DNA of 64,000 nt from Methylorubrum rhodinum (GCF_014199935.1 NZ_JACHOP010000010.1:101192-165191); one strand, 5' to 3'; positions 36,323 to 47,272 are shown, counted from the stretch's first letter. Made by a program: numbers and translations. The notes: generated by a model not told the origin, from the sequence alone.

Positions 36323-36610
36323 GTGAGCCAAGATGTCGATGCGACCGTGCTGCGCGCGGCCCATCAGCACAGCGTGTGGCACGGGGACGAGGTGAGGAGC
36401 AGCCCGCTCTGCGGCTGCTTCTACTGCCTGGAAGTCTTCGCGCTGGATGAGATCGCGGAGTGGATCGACGAGGACGCGACCGCTCTGTGCCCCCGGTGCG
36501 GTATCGACGCAGTGATCGGCGAGATGTCTGGATATCCGATCCGGAACGCCGCCTTCCTGCGGGCGATGCATCAGGAATGGTTTTTCAAGGACTTGGACGA
36601 ACATGCTTGA
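36323..36610 (+). CDS. Small zinc-ribbon-like cytoplasmic protein in the suf operon
   Basis: 95 residues from GTG. Paired cysteines CGCFYC and CPRCG, 33 residues apart, suggest a zinc or Fe-S site. [18 protein letters not shown] and [14 protein letters not shown] are the recognisable core of an uncharacterised 'cytoplasmic protein' family. The end overlaps the sufC start by 8 nt, so it is coupled to it. It is usually not part of suf operons. Confidence 0.72.
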   Translation: MSQDVDATVLRAAHQHSVWHGDEVRSSPLCGCFYCLEVFALDEIAEWIDEDATALCPRCGIDAVIGEMSGYPIRNAAFLRAMHQEWFFKDLDEHA

Positions 36611-37355
36611 GATCAAGAACCTCGTCGTACAGATCGAGGACAACCGCATCCTCAATGGCCTGAACCTCACCGTGAACGACGGCGAGGTCGCCGCGATCAT
36701 GGGTCCGAACGGCTCGGGCAAGTCGACGCTCTCCTACGTCATCGCCGGCAAGGAGGACTACGAGGTCCTCGACGGCGAGATCCTGCTCGACGGGCAGAAC
36801 GTGCTGGAGATGGCGGCCGACGAGCGCGCCGCCGCCGGCATCTTCCTGGCCTTCCAGTATCCGCTGGAAATCCCCGGCGTCGGCACGATGACCTTCCTCA
36901 AGGCCTGCCTCAACGCCCAGCGCAAGGCGCGCGGCGAGGCCGAACTCTCGACGCCGGAGTTCATCCGCGCGGTCAACACTGCGGCCGACAAGCTCGAGAT
37001 CAACAAGGAGATGCTCAAGCGTGCGCTGAACGTCGGCTTCTCCGGCGGCGAGAAGAAGCGCATGGAGATCCTGCAGATGGCGCTCTTGCAGCCGAAGTTC
37101 TGCGTGCTCGACGAGACCGATTCCGGCCTCGACATCGACGCGCTGCGCATCGTCTCCGAGGGCGTGAACGCGCTGCGCGCACAGGGGCGCTCGTTCCTCG
37201 TCATCACCCACTACCAACGGCTCCTCAACCACATCGTGCCCGACACCGTGCACGTCATGTCGCGGGGCCAGATCGTGAAGAGCGGCGGCAAGGAGCTGGC
37301 GCTCGAACTCGAGGCCTCCGGCTACGCCGAGTACCGCACCGGCGAGGCCGCGTGA
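36603..37355 (+). CDS. sufC: Fe-S assembly ATPase SufC
   Basis: 250 residues, an ABC ATPase. Walker [11 protein letters not shown] near residue 35, Q-loop [11 protein letters not shown], signature [11 protein letters not shown], Walker [15 protein letters not shown] and the switch His in VITHYQRLL. The YP(L/x)EIPG and EKKRMEI segments are SufC-specific. Start and stop overlap the neighbouring genes. Confidence 0.97.
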   Translation: MLEIKNLVVQIEDNRILNGLNLTVNDGEVAAIMGPNGSGKSTLSYVIAGKEDYEVLDGEILLDGQNVLEMAADERAAAGIFLAFQYPLEIPGVGTMTFLKACLNAQRKARGEAELSTPEFIRAVNTAADKLEINKEMLKRALNVGFSGGEKKRMEILQMALLQPKFCVLDETDSGLDIDALRIVSEGVNALRAQGRSFLVITHYQRLLNHIVPDTVHVMSRGQIVKSGGKELALELEASGYAEYRTGEAA

Positions 37356-38677
37356 TGGCCGAGGTCACCAATCTCCGCTCCCCCGCCGAGGCCGGGCTGT
37401 CCAAGCTGTTCGAGTCCTCGCGCGCGGCCTTCGCCAGCGAATCCGCCATCAGCCGCGAGGAGGCGTTCCGCTTCTTCGAGGCCACCGGCCTGCCGAGCCG
37501 CCGGGTCGAGGCGTTCAAGTACACGGACCTGCGCGCCGCCATCACCGAGGCCGCCCCACCGGCGGAAGCGCCCTCCGACGAGGCCGCCAAGGCCGCGGTC
37601 GCGGGTGCCACGGGCTTTGCCGAGGTCGAGGCCGTGCGCCTCACCTTCGTCAACGGCCATCTCGTGCCGGCCCTGTCGGACCTCGACCGGATCCCCGAGG
37701 GCGTCACCGTCACGCCGCTCAACGAGGCGATGGGGAAGGGCGACCCGCGCCTGAAGCTGCTCGCCCCGGTCGAGCAGGTGCGCGAGAACCCGGTCTACCA
37801 GCTCAACACCGCCTTCCTGGCGGACGGCGCGCTGATCTCGGTCGCGGCCGGCGCCAAGCCGTCCACACCCGTGCATCTGCGCTTCGTCGGCACCGGCGAA
37901 ACGTCGTTCTCGACGGCGACCCGCGTGCTGGTCGATGTCGGTTCGGGCGCCGAGTTCTTCCTGCTGGAGAGCCACGAGGGGCCGTCCGGGCTGATCTACC
38001 AGCCGAACGACGCGCTCGACGTGCGCATCGGTGAGGACGCCGCCTTCCGCCACTCCCGGATCAACCGCGAGGGGGACGCGGCCATCGCCCTCTCGACGCT
38101 GTCCGTGCGGCTCGAGCGCCAAGCGCAGCTGGAGACGGTCAACCTCGTGACCGGCGCCAAGCTCTCGCGCCACCAGATCTACCTGCACGTCGCGGGCGCG
38201 GACGCCAACGCGGTCGTCAACGGCGCGGCGCTGCTCGGTGACGGGCAGCTCGCGGACTCGACCCTGCTCGCCGACCACGCGGCGACCGGGGGTGTGGGCC
38301 GCGAGATGTTCAAGACGGTGATCGACGGCGAATCGACCGGCGTGTTCCAGGGCAAGATCATCGTCCGCCAGGTCGCGCAGCAGACCGACGGCAAGATGAA
38401 GTCCGATTGCCTGCTCCTCAAGGACGAGGGGCAGATGATGAACAAGCCGGAGCTGGAAATCTTCGCCGACGACGTCGCCTGCGGCCACGGCGCCACCTGC
38501 GGCGCGCCGGACGAGGACCTGCTGTTCTACCTCATGGCCCGCGGCCTGCCGCGCAGCCTCGCCGAAAGCCTGCTGGTCCAGGCCTTCGTCGGCGAGGCGG
38601 TCGAAGCCGTCACCCACGAGGGCGCCCGCGCGGCGCTGATCGGCGGGATCGAGGCTTGGCTGAAAGCCAGAGGGTAA
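37355..38677 (+). CDS. sufD: Fe-S assembly scaffold subunit SufD
   Basis: 440 residues, a paralogue of SufB. FRFFEATGLPSRRVEAFKYTDLR at the N-terminus, the parallel beta-helix with repeated short strands, and the C-terminal CGHGATCGAPDEDLLFYLMARGLP holding the conserved His of the SufB-SufD interface. The first A of its ATG is the last base of the sufC stop. Confidence 0.96.
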   Translation: MAEVTNLRSPAEAGLSKLFESSRAAFASESAISREEAFRFFEATGLPSRRVEAFKYTDLRAAITEAAPPAEAPSDEAAKAAVAGATGFAEVEAVRLTFVNGHLVPALSDLDRIPEGVTVTPLNEAMGKGDPRLKLLAPVEQVRENPVYQLNTAFLADGALISVAAGAKPSTPVHLRFVGTGETSFSTATRVLVDVGSGAEFFLLESHEGPSGLIYQPNDALDVRIGEDAAFRHSRINREGDAAIALSTLSVRLERQAQLETVNLVTGAKLSRHQIYLHVAGADANAVVNGAALLGDGQLADSTLLADHAATGGVGREMFKTVIDGESTGVFQGKIIVRQVAQQTDGKMKSDCLLLKDEGQMMNKPELEIFADDVACGHGATCGAPDEDLLFYLMARGLPRSLAESLLVQAFVGEAVEAVTHEGARAALIGGIEAWLKARG

Positions 38678-38691
38678 GGCGCAGCCCATAA

Positions 38692-38720
38692 CCCTCCCCC
38701 CTCTGCGGGGGAGGGTGCCC
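38692..38720. repeat. Repeat family C, fragment
   Basis: ACCCTCCCCCCTCTGCGGGG-type half, 15 nt after the sufD stop, forming one hairpin with GGGGAGGGT. The other half of the element is absent. Confidence 0.6.
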
Positions 38721-38745
38721 GAGTTCGCGTCTTTCCAACCCTGAA

Positions 38746-38860
38746 CCTCATCCTGAGGTGCCCGCGTCAGCGGGCCTCGAAGGAGGGCTTCAGGGATCGC
38801 ACAGACATCTGGAGGGCTCGCTCAAAGCCCTCCGCTTCGCTCCGGCACCTCGGGATGAGG
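38746..38860. repeat. Repeat family B, copy 1
   Basis: CCTCATCCTGAGGTGCCCGC at the left end and GGCACCTCGGGATGAGG at the right are inverted arms; inside lie CCTCGAAGGAGGGCTTCAGG and GGAGGGCTCGCTCAAAGCCC. It sits between sufD and sufS, filling most of the 234-nt gap. A second copy is at 58444-58554 and a half copy at 41970-42030. It may separate the suf messages. Confidence 0.82.
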
Positions 38861-38911
38861 GGAGGAGCGGGATCGGCGGCACCTTGGCCGTCACGCTTCA
38901 AGGTCGAGACG

Positions 38912-40168
38912 ATGAACGCACCCGTCCGCCCCACCCCCCAAGTAGCCCCCTACGACGTCCAGGCGATCCGGAAGGAATTTCCGATCCTCTCGGAAAAGGT
39001 CTACGGCAAGCCGCTGGTCTATCTCGACAACGCGGCCTCGTCGCAGAAGCCGAAAGCGGTGATCGACGCCATGGTCTCGTGCATGCAGACCGGCTACGCC
39101 AACGTCCATCGCGGCCTGCACTACATGGCCAACGCCGCCACCGAAGGGTTCGAGGGCGCGCGCGAGACCACGCGCCAGTTCCTCAACGCCGCCTCGACCG
39201 ACGAGATCATCTTCACCCGCAACGCCACCGAGGCCTACAACCTCGTCGCGTCCTCCATGGGGCAGGCTGGGCTGATCGGGGAGGGGGACGAGATCATCCT
39301 CTCGATCATGGAGCACCACTCCAACATCGTCCCCTGGCACTTTTTGCGCGAGCGGCACGGTGCGGTGATCAAGTGGGCGCCGGTCGATGACGAGGGCAAC
39401 TTCCTCGTCGAGGAGTACGAAAAGCTCTTTACCCCGCGCACCAAGATGGTGGCGATCACCCACATGTCGAACGTGCTCGGCACGGTGACGCCGGCGGAAG
39501 AAATCATCCGCATCGCCCACGCCCACGGCGTGCCGGTGCTGCTCGACGGGGCGCAGAGCGCCGTCCACCGGGCGGTCGATGTCCAGGCGCTCGACTGCGA
39601 TTTCTTCGTCTTCACCGGCCACAAGGTCTACGGGCCGACCGGCATCGGGGTTCTGTACGGCAAGAAGGAATGGCTGGAGCGTCTGCCGCCCTACCAGGGC
39701 GGCGGCGAGATGATCCGCACCGTCAGCCAGGACGCGATCACCTACAACGACCCGCCCCACCGCTTCGAGGCGGGCACGCCGGCGATCGTCGAGGCCGTGG
39801 GCCTGGGCGCCGCGCTCGAATTCATGATGACGCTCGGGCGCGACAGGATCGCGGCGCACGAGGCGGCGCTGACGGCCTACGCGCAGGAGCGGCTCGGCGC
39901 CATGAATGCCCTCACCCTGATCGGCACGGCCAAGGACAAGGGCGGCGTGATCGCCTTCGAGATGAAGGGCGCGCACGCGCACGATGTGGCCACCATCATC
40001 GACCGGCAGGGCGTGGCGGTGCGGGCCGGCACCCACTGCGCCATGCCGCTGCTCAACCGCTTCGGCGTCACCTCGACCTGTCGCGCCTCGTTCGGCCTGT
40101 ATAATACGACCGACGAGATCGACGCGCTGGCCGAGGCGCTGACCAAGGCCGAGATGCTGTTTTCATAA
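38912..40168 (+). CDS. sufS: Cysteine desulfurase SufS
   Basis: 418 residues, group II desulfurase. YLDNAASSQKPKAVIDAM, HRGLHYMANAATEGFEGAR, IIFTRNATEAYNLVA, MEHHSNIVPWH, the PLP lysine in FTGHKVYGPTGIG, and the catalytic Cys in RAGTHCAMP. It provides persulfide sulfur to SufBCD. Separated from sufD by 234 nt with repeats, it may have its own promoter. No sufE gene is seen in the window. Confidence 0.96.
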   Translation: MNAPVRPTPQVAPYDVQAIRKEFPILSEKVYGKPLVYLDNAASSQKPKAVIDAMVSCMQTGYANVHRGLHYMANAATEGFEGARETTRQFLNAASTDEIIFTRNATEAYNLVASSMGQAGLIGEGDEIILSIMEHHSNIVPWHFLRERHGAVIKWAPVDDEGNFLVEEYEKLFTPRTKMVAITHMSNVLGTVTPAEEIIRIAHAHGVPVLLDGAQSAVHRAVDVQALDCDFFVFTGHKVYGPTGIGVLYGKKEWLERLPPYQGGGEMIRTVSQDAITYNDPPHRFEAGTPAIVEAVGLGAALEFMMTLGRDRIAAHEAALTAYAQERLGAMNALTLIGTAKDKGGVIAFEMKGAHAHDVATIIDRQGVAVRAGTHCAMPLLNRFGVTSTCRASFGLYNTTDEIDALAEALTKAEMLFS

Positions 40169-40216
40169 TGGTTCGGCCGCGGGGCCCTGAGTCCCGCTGG
40201 CCGGAGGAGTGATCCG

Positions 40217-40600
40217 ATGAGCGCAGACGCCACCATCACCGGCGGCACCAACGCCCCCGCCCTCGCGGCGGCCCCGGCGATCCCGCCGGAAGAGATCGAC
40301 CGCCTGACCGACGACATCGTCGCGGCGCTGAAGTCGGTCTACGATCCCGAGATCCCCGCCGACATCTACGAGCTCGGCCTGATCTACCGCGTCCAGATCG
40401 AGGACGACCGGCGCGTCCTGATCGACATGACGCTGACCGCGCCGGGCTGCCCCGTCGCGGGCGAGATGCCGGGCTGGGTCGAGAACGCGGTGACCGCGGT
40501 GCCGGGCGTCCAGTCCTGCTCCGTCACGATGGTGTTCGATCCGCCGTGGGACCAGAGCCGCATGTCCGACGAGGCCCGCGTCGCGCTCGACATGTGGTGA
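40217..40600 (+). CDS. sufT: SUF-associated DUF59/MIP18 protein
   Basis: 127 residues. DUF59 core VYDPEIPADIYELGLIYRV, DMTLTAPGCPVAGEMPGWVENAV and VFDPPWDQSRMSDEARVALDMW, the usual SufT C-terminus. It assists Fe-S maturation. It begins 48 nt after sufS and ends before a family A repeat. Confidence 0.93.
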   Translation: MSADATITGGTNAPALAAAPAIPPEEIDRLTDDIVAALKSVYDPEIPADIYELGLIYRVQIEDDRRVLIDMTLTAPGCPVAGEMPGWVENAVTAVPGVQSCSVTMVFDPPWDQSRMSDEARVALDMW

Positions 40601-40637
40601 CGCCGCTCCCTGTGATCCCCTCGGCTTCCACCACCCG

Positions 40638-40783
40638 CCGTCATCGCGAGGCGGAGCCGAAGCGATCCAGGGCGCGACCTTTTCGGATGAGGCAAAGCGA
40701 CTTCGGCCGTCTCGCATCGGCGGCACGCACCATCCTGACAATGCGGAGCGCTGGATTGCTTCGGCTCCGCCTCGCAATGACGG
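40638..40783. repeat. Repeat family A, copy 2
   Basis: Begins CCGTCATCGCGAGGCGGAGC and ends CTCCGCCTCGCAATGACGG, nearly perfect inverted ends; inner arms CGAAGCGATCCAG and CTGGATTGCTTCG. Located between sufT and the Uma2 gene. Confidence 0.87.
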
Positions 40784-40827
40784 GTCGGAGCGGAGCCCAG
40801 GCAGTCAACCGGACGCCGTATGGCTCG

Positions 40828-41403
40828 TCACTGGGCCGCGCGGCCGGGTTCGAAGGTCATGTCCGCATAGACGTCGGCGAGCGTGAGGCGCGCGCCGATG
40901 GCGGGCAGCTCGATCACGGCGTCCAGCGCCTCGAAGCTCTCGTCCGCCCACCCCTCGCCTTCCCGCCGGTAGAGCACGGTACCGGGAAAGCGGGTCTCGA
41001 CAAGGAGGATGTAGGCGAGGCTCGGGTGGCGCCGGTACTCGGCGAGCTTGCGGAAGCAGTCGATGGTCGTGGTGCAGGGCGAGATCACCTCGGCGACGAG
41101 GCGCGGGGCGCGGTTCTCGTAACTGTCGGGGATCATGGGGGCGTTCTCGACCGTCACGTCCGGTCGACGCAGGGTGGGGGGCCCGGTGCGCAGCGCAACG
41201 TTGCCGGTGGTGAGGCGGCACCCGGTTCCCCGCATGGGGCCGTGGAGCGCGCAGAGCAGGTTCACGGTGACGTGGTCATGCCAGCGGCTCACCGCGGTGA
41301 ACGCCTTGGCGTGCGGGCGCGGATGCCCATCGACGAGTTCGTAGGGCTCGGCCTGGGTGTTCTGCCATGCGAAGAACGCCTCCGGCGTCATTCGATCGGC
41401 CAT
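40828..41403 (-). CDS. Uma2-family putative endonuclease
   Basis: 191 residues. The PD-(D/E)XK-like core reads LRRPDVTV, then RAPRLVAEVISPCTTTIDCFRKLAEYRRHPSLAYILLVE, with Asp, Glu and Lys-type positions of the Uma2 nuclease fold. Function is unknown; genomes of this group carry many copies. It lies inside the suf island, opposite in strand, with its own promoter, and separates sufT from sufA. Confidence 0.85.
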   Translation of the reverse strand: MADRMTPEAFFAWQNTQAEPYELVDGHPRPHAKAFTAVSRWHDHVTVNLLCALHGPMRGTGCRLTTGNVALRTGPPTLRRPDVTVENAPMIPDSYENRAPRLVAEVISPCTTTIDCFRKLAEYRRHPSLAYILLVETRFPGTVLYRREGEGWADESFEALDAVIELPAIGARLTLADVYADMTFEPGRAAQ

Positions 41404-41559
41404 CGCACCCCTCCGTGACTGCCGAAGCATAGCACGCCGGAATGCATGCGGCGCGGGGTGCCCTCCGGTGGACCCTCGCCCGTCGAATGCTTATCTTCGA
41501 AACACCCGAAAAAACTCACCCGCCCGGGCCTTGAACCCGGCCGCAGGAGAGAGAGCACG

Positions 41560-41934
41560 ATGTCAGGTTTCAAGGTGATCTCGCTGACCGACCGCGCGGC
41601 GGAGCGGCTCAAGGCGATCATGGCCGATGCCGAGCGCCCCATCGCAGGGTTGCGCGTCGGCGTGAAGAACGGCGGCTGCGCCGGCATGTCCTACACGATG
41701 GAATATGCCGAGGAGCGGAAAGTCGGCGAGGACGTGATCGAGGATCGCGGCGTGACCGTGTTCATCGATCCCAAGGCGGTGCTGTTCCTGCTCGGCACCG
41801 AGATGGACTTCCAGACCACCAAGCTGTCGTCGCAGTTCGTGTTCAACAACCCGAACCAGACCTCGGCCTGCGGCTGCGGCGAGTCGGTGGCGATCACGCC
41901 CGCGACGCCGGACCGGCTGGCGGCGACGGTCTGA
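41560..41934 (+). CDS. sufA: A-type Fe-S carrier SufA/IscA
   Basis: 124 residues. VISLTDRAAERLKAIMA, GLRVGVKNGGCAGMSYTMEY and FVFNNPNQTSACGCGESV carry the three conserved cysteines. A-type proteins receive and deliver Fe-S clusters. It ends the suf island. A GGAGAGAGAGC ribosome site precedes the ATG. Confidence 0.94.
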   Translation: MSGFKVISLTDRAAERLKAIMADAERPIAGLRVGVKNGGCAGMSYTMEYAEERKVGEDVIEDRGVTVFIDPKAVLFLLGTEMDFQTTKLSSQFVFNNPNQTSACGCGESVAITPATPDRLAATV

Positions 41935-41969
41935 GGGGTTCGTTCGAGCGGATCCTCTTACCACCCCCC

Positions 41970-42030
41970 CCTCATTCCGAGGCGGCGACGCGCAGCGGCG
42001 CCCTCGAAGGAGGGCTTCTGGGATCGCGCG
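41970..42030. repeat. Repeat family B, half copy
   Basis: CCTCATTCCGAGGCGGCGAC, then CCCTCGAAGGAGGGCTTCTG and GGATCGCGCG. Only the left arm is present; the expected right arm is missing. It lies just downstream of sufA, beside the convergent diguanylate cyclase gene. Confidence 0.65.
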
Positions 42031-42048
42031 AGGGGGCGCGCGCGCCGC

Positions 42049-43104
42049 TCAGGCCACGTTGGGCAGGGCGGCCGCCTGGCTCTCGTCCAGCGTGCGGTTG
42101 CGGCCGGCGCGCTTGGCGGCGAACAGGCAGGCATCGGCCCGCTCCAGCAGCGAGACCGCGTTGTCGTCGGCGCGCTGCATCGCGACGCCGAGCGAGACCG
42201 TGACCTTGCCGAGCGACTCGCCGGTCGAGCGCTTGACCAGTTCGCGGCCGGTCACGCTGGTGCGCACCCGCTCGGCGATCTCGCGGGCGGTGGCCCGGTC
42301 GGTCTCCGGCAGGACGATGCCGAACTCCTCGCCGCCGAAGCGGGCGAGCGTCGCGCCCTTCTGGCCGACATGCTCGCGCATCACGATGGCGACGAGGCGC
42401 AGCACCTGATCGCCGGTGAGATGGCCGTAGAGGTCGTTGAAGCGCTTGAAGTAGTCGATGTCGAGCACGATCAGGCTCGACGGCCGGTGGGCCGCCCCCG
42501 CATCGATCGCCCGGCGCAGGCCTTCCTCGAAGTTCTTGCGGTTCCCTAAGCCCGTCAGCGGGTCGGTCAGGCTCTCCAGCCGCGTCGCCTCCAGCGTCTC
42601 GCGCAGGGATTCGATCTCGCTGCGGCTCTCGCGCATGCGGGCTTCGAGGGTGCGGTTGTTGGCGGTCACGTTGCGGGTGTTGGCGATGATCGCGGCGACC
42701 ACCTCCTTCAACCGCGCCCGGCTCGTCGCCGCGTTGGCGATGTCGTGGGTGAAGGCCTGGAGCGACTCGCCGTACTGGGCGGTGGAGCGGACCGAGACGT
42801 CGATCATCTCCATGATGCCCTCGACCTCGGCGATGAGGCTCGAATTCATCCGGTCCATCTCGCCCGCGAGACGACGCCCGTCGATGTAGGTGTCGTGCAA
42901 CTGGTCGATGTCGGCGCTGGTCAGCGTGCCGTTCTGCGTGGTCAGGCGCTTGATGGCGTCGTTCATCAGCGGCTGGCTGCCGGCCACGTAGGTGTACCAG
43001 ACCGCGTAGGCGCGCGGCGTCGCGGAACTGCAATAGTCCCGCATCAGCTCGAAGCTGCGCTGCGCCAGGACAAGGCTGCGTTCACGGTCGAGGTCGGGGC
43101 TCAT
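42049..43104 (-). CDS. GGDEF diguanylate cyclase
   Basis: 351 residues, no membrane segment. The N-terminal 190 residues are mainly helical (coiled-coil-like RTLEARMRESRSEIESLRETLEA). The GGDEF domain has DPLTGLGNRKNF, LDIDYFKRFNDLYGH, and FGGEEFG (active variant). No RxxD inhibitory site precedes it. Soluble diguanylate cyclases of this type are common in Methylobacterium. It would make c-di-GMP. Confidence 0.92.
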   Translation of the reverse strand: MSPDLDRERSLVLAQRSFELMRDYCSSATPRAYAVWYTYVAGSQPLMNDAIKRLTTQNGTLTSADIDQLHDTYIDGRRLAGEMDRMNSSLIAEVEGIMEMIDVSVRSTAQYGESLQAFTHDIANAATSRARLKEVVAAIIANTRNVTANNRTLEARMRESRSEIESLRETLEATRLESLTDPLTGLGNRKNFEEGLRRAIDAGAAHRPSSLIVLDIDYFKRFNDLYGHLTGDQVLRLVAIVMREHVGQKGATLARFGGEEFGIVLPETDRATAREIAERVRTSVTGRELVKRSTGESLGKVTVSLGVAMQRADDNAVSLLERADACLFAAKRAGRNRTLDESQAAALPNVA

Positions 43105-43260
43105 CCGGCGATTTCCGCTCCTCCGGACGAGGGCCGTCCTTGTCGGACTATCGCCCCGCGATCCTCGCCAGGACGTTAAGAGCGGGCTGAGAAATGCGCG
43201 CGGAAGTCCCCATCCCGCGGCTTTTCCCCGGCTGGCGGGATCCGGGGAAGGACGACCGGA

Positions 43261-44781
<1,521 letters not shown>

Positions 44782-45016
44782 CTGGTGCAGGGAACCATCG
44801 CGCGTGGGATCGGCCGGTCGGTCGAGGGCCGGGCGCGTTCCGCCGGTTCTCGCGGTGCCGTCGCGCAAGCCGTCGTCGCGCATCCCGACGCGCGCGACAC
44901 TTAGAGGGCCGGGCGGGCTTGTCAATCGATCGCGGGGCGCGAGCCCCGGCCGCATCGACCGGGCACGGTTGCGCCCAGGGCATCCGGATCCGCGGAGACC
45001 GGCGGCGGTCGGCCCG

Positions 45017-45247
45017 TCAGCGCCCGCGCAAGGCGCAGGGGTCGAGGGCGGTCGTCCTCGCCGCCGGGCCGATCGAGCCCGTCACTATGGGATCGAGATC
45101 GCGGGAGGCCACGAGCGCCGCACCGGGCTCGATCGTGCGGGCGACATAGTGGCCGAGCAGGGCGGCGGCGACGCCCGCGGCGAGCGTCACCTTCACGGTC
45201 CACGAGAGAAGGCCGCGCGTCGCCTTCGGATCGGAATCGAGAGACAT
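45017..45247 (-). CDS. Small single-pass membrane protein of unknown function
   Basis: 76 residues. One hydrophobic segment (VKVTLAAGVAAALLGHYVA) near residues 18-36, followed by a short polar tail. No domain known. Supported by coding bias and a sensible ATG. Confidence 0.5.
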   Translation of the reverse strand: MSLDSDPKATRGLLSWTVKVTLAAGVAAALLGHYVARTIEPGAALVASRDLDPIVTGSIGPAARTTALDPCALRGR

Positions 45248-45675
45248 GGCGGCGGGATCCGAACCCTTGCTGGAAGCCCCGGCGGGGCCGTGGGCCGAGA
45301 TTGCCCGAACAGGGTTAACGCCGCCTTCGCCCTCTCGCCGGCCCCCGCGCCCGCGCGGGACCCTCGGGGGCCAGCCGAGGTCCGAAAGACTTTATTTACC
45401 ACGTCGGCGGATCGGCGTCCGATCAAGTCTTGACTTCGACTTCGGGCTATTCGGAGCAAGACTGGACGTGCGGAACGACACATCCGGTCGGGGCCGGCGC
45501 ATACGGGTGCGTAAGCTTCACGTTTCGTTGACGGGTTCGGTCTAATTGCTTCGTTCATCGCAGGAGGGCGACGCCATCCGGGGAAGGTCCCCGGCACTCA
45601 CCAGGCCAGGATGCAGGCCGTAACAACCGGAGCGTGATGCGCACCGGCTCCCGCCGAACTCAGGAACGTCAAGCC
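45248..45675. other. Long leader/intergenic region before the porin gene
   Basis: 428 nt without a convincing gene; the AT-richer part is around 45385-45460 and probably carries the porin promoter. A TTGACT hexamer lies at 45430-45435 but no well-spaced -10 was found. A long 5' UTR is likely. Confidence 0.4.
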
Positions 45676-46566
45676 ATGAAGACCCTTCTCCTCGCCTCCA
45701 CCGCGCTCGTCGTCGGCACCGTCGCCGCTTCGGCCGCCGATCTGCCCCGCCGCATGGCGGCGCCGCCGGTGTTCCAGCCGGTCCCCGTCTTCACCTGGAC
45801 CGGCTTCTACGCCGGTTTCAACGCCGGTTACGGCTTCGGCACCAACGACAACCGCCGCGACCCCACCATCATCGGCGTGAACGGTGCCTCCGGCCTCGTC
45901 GCCGCCCCCGGTGCCGCCGTGATCGGCTTCAGCAACGGCCGCACCGCCAACGAGGGCTTCGTCGGCGGCGGCCAGATCGGCTACAACTACCAGTTCACGC
46001 CGGGTTCGGGCTTCGTCGTCGGCGTCGAGGCCGACGCCCAGTACGTCGATTTCGGCCGCGAGCGGAACCGCTTCGCCGTCGCTCCGGGCTCCGCGGCCTT
46101 CCTGGCCGGCACCCAGATCTTCAACCCGAACGGCGTCTCGGGCCTCGACTATTTCGGCACCGTCCGCGGTCGCCTCGGCTACGCCTTCGACCGCACCCTG
46201 GTCTACGGCACCGGCGGCTTCGCCTACGGCGCCGGCGGCGGCCGCGAGTTCGGCCTGCCGAACGGCTCCAGCGACGACTTCAAGACCGGCTACGCCGTCG
46301 GCGGCGGTATCGAGTACGCTCTCCCGACCGACTCGTTCCTGAACTTCTTCCGCTCCTCGGCCGTGACGCTGAAGGTGGAAGGCCTGTACGTGAACCTCGA
46401 CCGCGGCAACCGCACCACCGGCGCCTTCGCCGCGACCCCGGCCGGCGCGCTCGTCTACACGAACAGCCCGGGCGTGATCCTGGCGAGCGGCGGCGCCGCC
46501 CGCAACCGCGACACCGAGTTCGCCGTCGTCCGCGCCGGCGTCAACTACAAGTTCGGTTCGTACTGA
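45676..46566 (+). CDS. Omp31/OmpA-type outer-membrane beta-barrel protein
   Basis: 296 residues with a signal peptide (LLLASTALVVGTVAASAAD). Alternating strands of barrel type are seen (WTGFYAGFNAGYGFG, FVGGGQIGYNYQF, VRGRLGYAFDRTLVYGTGGFAYG) and a C-terminal aromatic (YKFGSY), as needed for outer-membrane insertion. It resembles Rhizobiales Omp31/porin-like families. The codon usage is strongly biased to C-ending codons, suggesting high expression. Its terminator is strong. Confidence 0.9.
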   Translation: MKTLLLASTALVVGTVAASAADLPRRMAAPPVFQPVPVFTWTGFYAGFNAGYGFGTNDNRRDPTIIGVNGASGLVAAPGAAVIGFSNGRTANEGFVGGGQIGYNYQFTPGSGFVVGVEADAQYVDFGRERNRFAVAPGSAAFLAGTQIFNPNGVSGLDYFGTVRGRLGYAFDRTLVYGTGGFAYGAGGGREFGLPNGSSDDFKTGYAVGGGIEYALPTDSFLNFFRSSAVTLKVEGLYVNLDRGNRTTGAFAATPAGALVYTNSPGVILASGGAARNRDTEFAVVRAGVNYKFGSY

Positions 46567-46611
46567 GATCGTCGCAAGACGAAGCTGGAAAAGTCTCGAC
46601 ACCTTCCCAGC

Positions 46612-46637
46612 GCCGACGGCTCCCCCGAGCCGTCGGC
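46612..46637 (+). terminator. First hairpin after the porin gene
   Basis: GCCGACGGCT and AGCCGTCGGC pair perfectly around a 6-nt loop, 45 nt after the porin stop and 9 nt before the second, U-tailed hairpin. Confidence 0.55.
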
Positions 46638-46646
46638 CGCCTTCGG

Positions 46647-46678
46647 GCCCGGCGCCATGCGCCGGGCTCTTTTCGTTT
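46647..46678 (+). terminator. Rho-independent terminator of the porin gene
   Basis: GCCCGGCGC, CAT loop, GCGCCGGGC, followed by TCTTTTCGTTT: a 9-bp GC stem with a U-rich tail, the textbook form. It ends the porin transcript. Confidence 0.85.
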
Positions 46679-46834
46679 GGCCGCGATCCTGCAAAAGCGC
46701 TCTGCAAGTGCGCTCTGCGAGTGCGCGGCGCCCGGTCTTCATGTCCGGTTTACCATACCGGCGGATGCTGCCGGGCCGGATGCCCTCGAACGGGCCGCCG
46801 GACCCCGCGAACGCCAGGCGAGGCCCGCAGCCGC

Positions 46835-47272
46835 ATGATCCATCCGAGACGGGCCAGGGATGACGACCGGCCGGCGCGGCGGTGGGGGCGGCGGTGGGGG
46901 CTGCCTTGCGCGCTCGCGCTCTTTGCCGCCGCCGCGGTCTCGGCTATGCCCGCCGCTGTCCGCGCGGAGGAACCGCTCTACCTGCGGATTCGTCCCAAGC
47001 CCTCGTCCGAGGCGGCCGTCTCGGCGGGATCGGTGCAAGCGCGCGGGTTCGGGCGCGAATCCGGGCGTGAGTCCGTATGGGAGCGCGCCGACCGGCGCGC
47101 CCGCATCGCGATCGCCTCGGTCTGCACCGGATGCCTCGACGCGCGTTCCGTCGGGCGTCCGATCGAGGCGCCGGACCCGGTCGTGCGTGCGTCCCCTCCT
47201 TCCCCCGTGGCGATGGCCGCGGCGGAGGACAGCGTTTCGTCATCCACCCCTTCGCCAGCAGGTGACCCATGA
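46835..47272 (+). CDS. Small exported protein of unknown function
   Basis: 145 residues; a signal peptide is likely after a basic N-terminus (PCALALFAAAAVSAMPAAVRA). The mature part starts EEPLYLRIRPKPSSEA and has two Cys (VCTGCLD) in a CxxC. The stop overlaps the next ATG as ATGA. No family is recognised. Confidence 0.55.
   Translation: MIHPRRARDDDRPARRWGRRWGLPCALALFAAAAVSAMPAAVRAEEPLYLRIRPKPSSEAAVSAGSVQARGFGRESGRESVWERADRRARIAIASVCTGCLDARSVGRPIEAPDPVVRASPPSPVAMAAAEDSVSSSTPSPAGDP

Noticed and set aside
45430..45460. TTGACT near 45430 as a -35 box for the porin gene
   Set aside because: No -10 hexamer at 16-18 nt spacing; the match alone is too weak.
45246..45545. Plus-strand 99-codon open frame before the porin gene
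   Set aside because: Low-complexity Pro/Arg translation with no ribosome site, and it overlaps the probable promoter region.
46679..46720. GCGCTCTGCRAGT tandem repeat of two units after the porin terminator
   Set aside because: Only two copies and no neighbouring feature; probably chance or slippage.
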